Assembly: GCA_021014325.1 (NCBI GenBank) | Contig: CM037472.1 | Coordinates: 36,046,234-36,110,233 of the forward strand | Source: Plazaster borealis | Taxonomy: Eukaryota > Echinodermata > Asteroidea > Forcipulatida > Labidiasteridae | Direction of reading: 5' to 3' | Length of the DNA: 64,000 bases | Shown: piece by piece, positions 61,501-64,000 of the stretch | How positions within the stretch are numbered: position 1 is the first letter of the stretch | Layout: each line of letters starts with the position of its first letter | The notes under the pieces: model-generated | Databases searched by the model: none | Seen by the model: the letters and a program-made list of their open reading frames with translations, nothing else | What the model was told of the DNA's origin: nothing | Made by a program: the position numbers and the translations under genes

Positions 61501-63574
61501 AATGGTCACACCCCTTCCCCGCACCCCGACAGCCCCCTTAAAGGTATCAAGCACATTTGGTAATGACTTTGATAATTAATGGCAACAAAAACTTACTTGG
61601 TTAGAAGTACAGCAGCTTTGGATAGTATAATGAATTTTGAGAAACTTTTCACTTTTCACCTTTTATCCCCACAAATGTGAATCTGAGAAGCGTTACTGCC
61701 GTAACGCTTCTCAGAGGGTTGTATTCCAATGCAGATTATTCTTCCTGCGTGGACATAACCGCTCCAGATTTTTGGCAATATCTCAAACAAAGCTACCACC
61801 TTTTGAGATGAAATTTTCACAGGTTAGTTTAATGGTATATATCTACAACTATTATATAGGATTGAAACAAACAGTGGGTTCCAATTACCAAACGTGTACA
61901 GACCCTTTAAAAATAAACCAGTCATTTACCCGCAGTGCCTTAAATGACGTCAACTCATCATTACTGAGAATCACAGCTGACGAGTCAGGCAACCCAGCAC
62001 CAAAGACATGTGTAGGTGTTCTGCTGGCGATCACACTGACTAGGTATGGTCTTCCTGCCAGCAGCTCTCTGGAGATGTTTTCCATAGGTACCTTAGTACC
62101 TAAGTAACTTGTGGAGTGTTGGCTGCCACTCGGTAGAACCTCATGGAAACCATCTAAGCTGACAGTATGCCTACGAGAATTGTTATTGACAATCAAAGTC
62201 ACTATTATTATTTGAAATTAAAAGCAGGAGATTGTGAGATCGTACAAAAATGAAAAATCCTGAAAATTGAAAAAGATGTTTCTCTTGGTGTGGAGATAAA
62301 AGCCTGCAGAATTGCAAGTCTGTTACTTTTTAGAGGTTTACAGACTCTCTACATTATTTCAAATAGAAATCTGAAGATTTGGTAAAAACAAGGGCCGAGT
62401 CTTTCATCTCTGCGATGACAATTTCGCCTCTTTCAAGAAAATCTGAAGGCACAGGGAGTTCAGTCAAAAATCCTGAAATCAGGAAAAATTCCTGACAATC
62501 TAATTTTCAGACTGTGTATTTATAACGCATTTGTATTGGTTGCGGGGTACAACGTGACCTTAAAATGACCTATTGGAAAGTTTGAGCTGTGATCAAAATG
62601 AAGTCTGGGAAGTCAGCTTTGAATTAGTGTTGCCTACAGCCATTGTTTCTATTTGCAATTTCTAAAACAATTGTAGTAAGTTACATCTTAAAATGCATGG
62701 CATTACACATATTTTATACAAGGTACTGCTAGGGTTAATCAGAATTGTAAAACCAACATGTTTTAGCTTTTAGGTTAAATGAAGTTGCGAATTTCCCGAG
62801 AATCACCATCTTTTAAAAACAAATTAAGTTAACATTTTCAAGGTTGTGGGAAGGTACAAAATAAATAATTTCTAAGAACAAGCTCTTCTCTTGTTTTTCT
62901 TTTCCTTTTTCTAAACTTAATTTGGTATGAAAAGTGTTGTTATAACCTTAATATTAAAACTAGTTAATTCAGTTTTGTAAAAGGGAAAAAGAAAATGTTG
63001 ATACTGGACATGTATCAACAAGTCATGCTTTTTCAAACCACCAAGTTCAATGTGTTTATTTAATTTATTTATTTATTCATTTTTGTAACGTAACAATGAC
63101 AGGTTTTTGAATTATTTTTGTTGTTGTAATGAATGGATGTATGGATTTTTTTTATTATTGTTAAGCGCCCAGGAGCATCTTTCATGGGAGGACGCTATAT
63201 AAATGTTTATTATTATGATGTATAAATGATCATCAGGGAAGAATGTATTACCTTTTTGGCTCAACATCATAGCCTGAGCTTCCAGTCCTCACATAGATTG
63301 GTATTACTCTAGTGTGGCTATTAAATAGCAAAGGCACTAACCAGGCTGGATTGTTTAAGACAGCCGACGGATTGCTGTCATCGGTACTAACCAGAGCGCC
63401 TCGCAGGGTGTATTCTAAAACATTTGAGTGACTTCCTTCAAATGACTGCTCAGAGTAAGTCAAAGTTACTGTGGGATTTATACCCAATGCTGCCACTGTC
63501 CTGCCAATGATAGGTGATGGATGACCATTGCAGTATACTTGGAGATATAACAAATATGGGTATGACAAATAGTC
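34437..63574 (-). CDS. CATSPERG: CatSper channel auxiliary subunit gamma, 22 exons (5' partial)
   Basis: Exons in gene order: 63574-63252, 62170-61930, 60829-60532, 60227-60153, 58770-58669, 57752-57687, 53976-53826, 53107-52993, 51920-51753, 51041-50914, 49829-49625, 48821-48684, 47212-47098, 45602-45490, 44053-43913, 43131-42975, 41980-41821, 40214-40032, 39283-39181, 38440-38296, 36877-36791, 34537-34437. They total 3315 bases and join in frame: 1104 residues plus stop, all GT-AG. Recognisable gamma-subunit blocks are LGCPPGRHL (802-810), YSLTVIGG (868-875), SGVLWHC...GSPC (926-938) and NRDVD..YC.Y (959-970). A single membrane helix (989-1009) and a basic 95-residue cytoplasmic tail follow. 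The length fits human CATSPERG (about 1160) better than the delta or epsilon subunits. In the family it is a single-pass protein whose ectodomain helps form the canopy over the sperm flagellar CatSper Ca2+ channel. The signal peptide and first exon(s) are missing. A beta, delta or epsilon paralogue is the main alternative. Confidence 0.86.
34620..35303. mobile_element. PIF/Harbinger-like non-autonomous element
   Basis: GGCCAAGTAACAAAAATAAC at 34620 is matched by the inverse at 35284-35303, and the similarity continues inward (gagtttctcgcccg versus cgggcggggacaagaaac). A 3-bp TTA flanks both sides, the target size known for PIF/Harbinger elements. No transposase frame, so it would depend on a partner. 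In the last CATSPERG intron. Confidence 0.8.
35439..35801 (-). mobile_element. MITE family A, full copy
   Basis: Starts AAAGGCACTGAACG and ends GTACGATACCTTTAA, with the internal palindrome cttcttgcaagaag. In the last CATSPERG intron. Confidence 0.8.
36147..36210 (+). repeat. (CAAA)n microsatellite
   Basis: About a dozen caaa units in two blocks. Similar short runs occur at 41155 and 54108. Confidence 0.9.
36547..36565. promoter_or_regulatory. pair of palindromic TGACGTCA (CRE-type) sites
   Basis: Two exact TGACGTCA octamers start 11 bases apart in the last CATSPERG intron. This is the known consensus for CREB/CREM/ATF binding. Binding here is inferred only. Confidence 0.35.
36791..36877 (-). 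CDS. CATSPERG: CATSPERG exon 21 of window (residues 1043-1071)
   Basis: Acceptor tttccag, donor gtaagt, phase 1 to 1. Acidic cytosolic segment with DDSETDEKVLNIEEGFGLGE. Confidence 0.82.
37587..37968 (+). mobile_element. MITE family A, full copy
   Basis: Bounded by TTTAAAGGCATCGTACAC and GTACGATGCCTTTAAA. Inverted termini, about 375 bp, no coding capacity. Confidence 0.85.
37997..38130 (-). mobile_element. LINE/SINE 3' tail with (ATT)n (reverse)
   Basis: (AAT)n followed by aaagagagatttataaaacg and cctcaaggcgctgaata, the reverse of 7420-7590. Confidence 0.6.
38296..38440 (-). CDS. CATSPERG: CATSPERG exon 20 of window (residues 995-1042): membrane helix and basic tail
   Basis: Acceptor ctttag, donor gtatga, phase 0 to 1. 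Completes the helix (WSLGISLLIILIFVF), then a run with about 15 Lys/Arg in 25 residues (1010-1034). This fixes a type I topology with a cytosolic C terminus. Confidence 0.88.
38843..39150 (-). mobile_element. MITE family B, right-truncated copy
   Basis: Left end acttaaagggacacctttgg and internal marker tgtccacgcaggaag are present. The right terminus is lost about 30 bases short of the donor of the CATSPERG exon at 39181. Confidence 0.75.
39181..39283 (-). CDS. CATSPERG: CATSPERG exon 19 of window (residues 960-994)
   Basis: Acceptor ctttag, donor gtaagt, phase 2 to 0. Encodes RDVDIDSTYCEYITQFTIKV, HGLELSK and the first half of the membrane helix (LVIIVG). Confidence 0.92.
39631..39985 (+). 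mobile_element. tRNA-Leu-derived SINE, near full length
   Basis: ggcgtgtgatggtggccgag head, gactcaagctctggtg and B box gtgggttcgagtcctgg. The tail gives the empty reference site for the MITE at 44244. Confidence 0.82.
40032..40214 (-). CDS. CATSPERG: CATSPERG exon 18 of window (residues 899-959)
   Basis: Acceptor ctcccag, donor gtgcta, phase 2 to 2. Encodes PIIWKP, HSGVLWHCEQGSPC and PPEYYFVIQVTN of the membrane-proximal stem. Confidence 0.9.
41603..41812. mobile_element. MITE family E, right-truncated copy
   Basis: Left end tagatgatgtaacctctgac and inner gccgggcaaaa / cttgcccggcgg arms are present. It stops at ttgtcaacag, about 8 bases from the CATSPERG exon at 41821. Confidence 0.82.
41821..41980 (-). 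CDS. CATSPERG: CATSPERG exon 17 of window (residues 846-898)
   Basis: Acceptor attgcag, donor gtaagc, phase 1 to 2. Encodes LLDLATGRSSLFTGQYSLTV and an EQITQYN motif, again gamma-like. A MITE remnant begins about 8 bases after the exon. Confidence 0.9.
42490..42558 (+). mobile_element. MITE family B, 5' fragment
   Basis: Matches the first ~65 bases of the family (catacgtttggtaatgactc, aacttacttggtaagaag), then breaks abruptly into a reverse-oriented SINE. Confidence 0.7.
42559..42800 (-). mobile_element. tRNA-like SINE, third family (reverse)
   Basis: ctctcagaaaagcgaactta at the outer end and gtgggattcgaaccgg as the reversed B box. Interrupts MITE B on its left. Confidence 0.72.
42975..43131 (-). 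CDS. CATSPERG: CATSPERG exon 16 of window (residues 794-845)
   Basis: Acceptor ttcacag, donor gtaagg, phase 0 to 1. Contains LGCPPGRHLVFDI, then DCPIPDPKYPCFYYK. This is the most diagnostic gamma-subunit block. Confidence 0.92.
43752..43901. mobile_element. MITE family E, left-truncated copy
   Basis: Begins at gctgggcaaaacctttgtg and ends with caggggtcacatcgtcta. The right terminus is 12 bases from the CATSPERG exon at 43913. Confidence 0.82.
43913..44053 (-). CDS. CATSPERG: CATSPERG exon 15 of window (residues 747-793)
   Basis: Acceptor cctgag, donor gtaatg, phase 0 to 0. Encodes FNVWNSPFNCFAHDV. A MITE end lies about 12 bases after the donor. Confidence 0.86.
44160..44740 (+). mobile_element. 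tRNA-Leu-derived SINE interrupted by MITE A
   Basis: Head agtgtcgtggccgagcggtt, then a jump to acgtaaaagaacccagaac. The MITE occupies 44244-44618 and the SINE resumes at ccccgatgtctctggttcac. An internal deletion removed the B-box region. Confidence 0.82.
44244..44618 (+). mobile_element. MITE family A, copy nested in a SINE
   Basis: Bounded by TTTAAAGGCACTGTACACG and GTACGATGCCTTTAA. It splits a tRNA-Leu-type SINE whose uninterrupted counterpart is seen at 39631-39985, so both ends and the TTAA target can be read. Confidence 0.9.
45069..45467 (-). mobile_element. MITE family B, full copy
   Basis: TTAAAGGCAACGTACAAG at the left and GTGTACGATGCCTTTAA at the right, with the tgtccacgcaggaagaata marker. 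Confidence 0.85.
45490..45602 (-). CDS. CATSPERG: CATSPERG exon 14 of window (residues 709-746)
   Basis: Acceptor ctcttcag, donor gtaaaa, phase 1 to 0. Encodes LSVLVSDNNLLQVSTNREVF. A MITE ends about 22 bases after the donor. Confidence 0.86.
45814..46191 (+). mobile_element. MITE family A, full copy
   Basis: TTAA followed by AGGTATCGTACACG at the left and CAGTGCCT followed by TTAA at the right. It seems to sit in a remnant of family C (gcacaaaacaattttgctta). Confidence 0.85.
46350..46482. mobile_element. inverted-repeat element family C, partial
   Basis: Contains ggttaccagccaaatacaa, tgactggtatcc and the terminal ttctttgaaattgggca. The left end is lost. Confidence 0.65.
46567..46962 (+). 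mobile_element. MITE family B, full copy
   Basis: TTAAAGGGTTTGTATACG and CGTATACAGACCATTTAA termini, with the family marker in the opposite orientation. Confidence 0.87.
47098..47212 (-). CDS. CATSPERG: CATSPERG exon 13 of window (residues 671-708)
   Basis: Acceptor cgttgcag, donor gtggta (weaker than the others), phase 0 to 1. Encodes IFLDRQETFGFAVYLTAAL. The phase fits the next exon, which supports the donor. Confidence 0.82.
47255..47760 (+). mobile_element. CR1/L2-type LINE remnant (end of reverse transcriptase and 3' tail)
   Basis: The + strand encodes VRDLGVKIDKN, then after a stop KIGKIRKLLDRPTTAKLTHA and HLDYCNS, and in another frame LQRIQNTAARLA. These are hallmarks of the C-terminal reverse transcriptase of CR1/L2-like non-LTR elements. 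A stop codon, a frameshift and an internal deletion (from about 47540) show it is dead. The 3' end carries cctaataaatgttgtgta and a (TTA)n run. Confidence 0.82.
47929..48121. mobile_element. inverted-repeat element family C, full copy
   Basis: Termini gcctgatttcataaagc and gctttatgaaattgggc, about 190 bp. It forms a long imperfect hairpin rich in gctaagca motifs. Confidence 0.8.
48684..48821 (-). CDS. CATSPERG: CATSPERG exon 12 of window (residues 625-670)
   Basis: Acceptor atttcag, donor gtactg, phase 0 to 0. Encodes VNELTRFDPVNTWR and MPYNDYMFRNHLLES. Confidence 0.87.
49200..49546 (+). mobile_element. tRNA-Leu-derived SINE, full length with (TTA)n tail
   Basis: catgtagccgagtggtttag head, gtgggttcgaatcccggtca B box, a body specific to a subfamily (ggctgtatactccccaggg) and the tail gcgctatataagaactag followed by (TTA)n. 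Confidence 0.85.
49625..49829 (-). CDS. CATSPERG: CATSPERG exon 11 of window (residues 556-624)
   Basis: Acceptor ttcttcag, donor gtaaac, phase 2 to 0. Encodes IPPPCPFEVLRFEF and a long segment that leads to the stem. The CPF motif recurs in CatSper accessory subunits. Confidence 0.88.
49861..50245 (-). mobile_element. MITE family B, full copy
   Basis: TTAAAGGGATACC at the left and GTATACAGACCCTTTAA at the right. Lies shortly before the acceptor (gene sense) of the CATSPERG exon at 49829. Confidence 0.85.
50255..50530 (-). mobile_element. tRNA-like SINE, second family, rearranged copy
   Basis: Reverse copy to about 50440, then an inverted fragment (tctagaatgtgggtgtcatg, gtttgaatcccacccgagta) and a (TTTA)n run. 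Confidence 0.65.
50914..51041 (-). CDS. CATSPERG: CATSPERG exon 10 of window (residues 514-555)
   Basis: Acceptor gtttcag, donor gtgagt, phase 0 to 2. Encodes an acidic helical connector with LTIVKRGLEV and EHEEWLLMKEELSQDD. Confidence 0.85.
51753..51920 (-). CDS. CATSPERG: CATSPERG exon 9 of window (residues 458-513)
   Basis: Acceptor aataaag, donor gtaagt, phase 0 to 0. Ends with LSLFFDTDNQLQE, a motif typical of large CatSper accessory ectodomains. Confidence 0.85.
51974..52246. mobile_element. TTAA-type MITE, separate family (H)
   Basis: Inverted termini TTTAAAGGGACACGTTGCC and GGCAACGTGTCCCTTTAA, extended by ttgga/tccaa. About 270 bp, no coding capacity. Confidence 0.88.
52993..53107 (-). 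CDS. CATSPERG: CATSPERG exon 8 of window (residues 419-457)
   Basis: Acceptor gtttcag, donor gtagga, phase 2 to 0. Encodes GVSLQLISQYTSDSNITLLT and GFAFLNELHE. Confidence 0.85.
53378..53765 (+). mobile_element. tRNA-Leu-derived SINE, full length
   Basis: gtgtcatggctgagcggttc head, gtttgagtcccggtcttgac B box, and tail aagcgctatatacaagaact with (ATT)n. Confidence 0.83.
53826..53976 (-). CDS. CATSPERG: CATSPERG exon 7 of window (residues 369-418)
   Basis: Acceptor catctag, donor gtagaa, phase 1 to 2. Encodes VVTFVAFEQSESLVDRETIP and LFLWGRKLLY. It follows a 3.7-kb intron; a phase-neutral exon could be missed there. Confidence 0.82.
54314..54368 (+). repeat. 12-bp minisatellite
   Basis: ggatccacccct/ggacccacccct repeated four times in a CATSPERG intron. 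Confidence 0.85.
55036..55322. mobile_element. inverted-repeat element (J)
   Basis: caccagggttctcccca and tggggagaaccctgtg flank about 260 bp. A possible relative with altered ends lies at 24390-24612. Confidence 0.7.
55396..55770 (+). mobile_element. MITE family A, full copy
   Basis: Left end aaaggcactgtacacg, right end cagtgcctttaa. The left TTAA is altered to TAAT/AATA. In the largest CATSPERG intron. Confidence 0.82.
56142..56508 (+). mobile_element. MITE family B, full copy
   Basis: TTTAAAGGGCTGTATACG and CGTATACAATCCCTTTAA termini. Confidence 0.85.
57113..57555 (-). mobile_element. MITE family B, copy extended by 50 bp
   Basis: The usual right terminus is at 57505, but a perfect match to the left end (TTAAAGGGAA) occurs inverted as TTCCCTTTAA at 57546-57555. 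The extra segment is shared with USP34 DNA at 4747-4783. Confidence 0.75.
57687..57752 (-). CDS. CATSPERG: CATSPERG exon 6 of window (residues 347-368)
   Basis: Acceptor ctttcag, donor gtattt, phase 1 to 1. Encodes GGTPPSQWTVQRKFSSSYYA. It lies 132 bases upstream (in gene sense) of a MITE that carries a USP34-like flank. Confidence 0.8.
58669..58770 (-). CDS. CATSPERG: CATSPERG exon 5 of window (residues 313-346)
   Basis: Acceptor tataaag, donor gtaact, phase 1 to 1. Encodes ICEIVSGTVSGTNDREFLLL and SSYYIVTYN, a propeller-like repeat. Confidence 0.83.
59383..59655 (+). mobile_element. tRNA-Leu-derived SINE, 5'-truncated
   Basis: Begins within ctctggtgtttctgatcagc and retains the B box gtgggttcaagtcccggt and body. 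Confidence 0.75.
59671..60050 (-). mobile_element. MITE family B, full copy
   Basis: TTAAAGAGATTGCATAC at the left and CAGATACAGACTCTTTAA at the right, with the family marker inside. Confidence 0.82.
60153..60227 (-). CDS. CATSPERG: CATSPERG exon 4 of window (residues 288-312)
   Basis: Acceptor gcctcag, donor gtaagt, phase 1 to 1. Short exon encoding MMLDFQELLDDSGRGVCSVL. Confidence 0.8.
60294..60419. mobile_element. small MITE with ~26-bp inverted termini (F)
   Basis: ataagcctttttgagatatg at the left pairs with catacctcaaaaaggcttat at the right, extending into ggcggac/gtccgcc. About 125 bp. Confidence 0.85.
60532..60829 (-). CDS. CATSPERG: CATSPERG exon 3 of window (residues 189-287)
   Basis: Acceptor tgtacag, donor gtataa, phase 0 to 1. 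Encodes a block with LPDRILFNTVSGLYEVFGQY and a Cys-Tyr-Gln-Trp motif. Confidence 0.86.
61538..61910 (+). mobile_element. MITE family B, full copy
   Basis: TTAAAGGTATCAAGCAC at the left and GTGTACAGACCCTTTAA at the right. Ends 20 bases from the CATSPERG exon at 61930. Confidence 0.85.
61930..62170 (-). CDS. CATSPERG: CATSPERG exon 2 of window (residues 108-188)
   Basis: Acceptor tcgtag, donor gtaaat, phase 2 to 0. Encodes HTVSLDGFHEVLPSG and LAGRPYLVSVIASRTPTHVF. A TTAA-type MITE ends 20 bases after the donor. Confidence 0.85.
62221..63251 (-). other. CATSPERG intron between the first two exons seen
   Basis: AT-rich, with no clear exon. A retroposon-like tail with agcgcccaggagcatcttt and (TTA)n lies at about 63120-63215. 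Confidence 0.5.
63252..63574 (-). CDS. CATSPERG: CATSPERG exon 1 of window (residues 1-107)
   Basis: Acceptor catgcag, donor gtaata, phase 0 to 2. Ectodomain: YPYLLYLQVYCNGHPSPIIG and a beta-rich stretch. Upstream sequence to 64000 shows no further exon. Confidence 0.85.
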
Positions 63575-64000
63575 CTGCATGGAAAGTAGACCCAAAAAAA
63601 GGTCAACATGACATTGAAACGTTCAAAAAATATTTAAACAAGGCCACACAGTACGTGGTATTCAGTAATAGTTATATTTAAAAATTATCAATTTTATTTT
63701 TTAAATAAGTCCTTTGTAAAAAGGTTAGCCTTTATTTCCCTATTAAAAATATAGCATTTAGGTTTTGAAGACTTCTGTGAAAGTAAGAAAATTTGAATTT
63801 CAGAAAATCTATGAAACAAAACTGAACACATTTGTTTAAATTTAAAATCTTAGAAAATCAAATTGTGAAAAAAATGTAAAGCTTCAAATGATAGGCCTAT
63901 TGTTTTGACAGCTAAGCATAAGTTAATTTCAGCGTTCCCATCTTTTTCTTTACTTAGGAAAGCTGCTATTCCTCCTAAACTTTTTGGGGATAAAATGTGA
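63575..64000 (-). other. intron upstream of the first CATSPERG exon seen
   Basis: AT-rich with no coding segment or recognisable repeat. The missing N-terminal exon(s) are expected beyond the window. Confidence 0.5.

Noticed and set aside
61637..62107. 156-residue + strand frame
   Set aside because: It combines MITE B sequence with the antisense of a CATSPERG exon.
34437..63574. Assignment to CATSPERD, CATSPERE or CATSPERB
   Set aside because: Over 1100 residues with the LGCPPG, YSLTVIGG and SGVLWHC...GSPC blocks fit gamma better; delta and epsilon are usually shorter, and I could not place the blocks in beta.

Overview
The window is animal nuclear DNA with AT-rich, intron-rich genes: short coding exons of about 65 to 525 bases, GT-AG introns, and intronic and intergenic DNA packed with tRNA-derived SINEs, MITE-like inverted-repeat elements and minisatellites. 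Both genes are typical of animals, and the CatSper gene points to a lineage with CatSper-controlled sperm. Together with the SINE and MITE load this suggests a marine deuterostome invertebrate, most likely an echinoderm. That taxonomic call is an inference.

Left part (276 to 27671, + strand): the last 22 coding exons of an orthologue of the giant deubiquitinase USP34. They join in one uninterrupted frame of 1043 codons plus stop. The USP catalytic domain lies upstream of the window. What is seen is the long helical C-terminal region and an acidic, serine-rich tail with a basic NLS-like cluster. The stop codon sits in the first unit of a degenerate minisatellite that runs into the 3' UTR. Possible polyadenylation signals lie near 28731 and 31191.

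Middle (27672 to 34436): the USP34 3' UTR and the region between the convergent genes. I see repeats there and no convincing gene.

Right part (63574 down to 34437, - strand): 22 coding exons of CATSPERG, the gamma auxiliary subunit of the sperm CatSper calcium channel. They join in frame to give 1104 residues plus stop. The 5' end (signal peptide and first exons) is outside the window. The large ectodomain ends in a cysteine-containing stem, one membrane helix and a strongly basic cytoplasmic tail.

The introns carry most of the novelty. Several MITE families share a TTAA target and AGG/CCT termini, and one is seen nested inside a SINE so that its boundaries can be read directly. Other items are a 194-bp higher-order minisatellite in a USP34 intron, an element with a variable number of internal ~115-bp repeats, repeated placement of MITEs within about 30 bases of 5' splice sites, and a stretch shared by a USP34 splice acceptor and a MITE in CATSPERG. 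There is no functional link between the two genes beyond their convergent arrangement. All homology calls rest on recognition of conserved motifs; no search was run.
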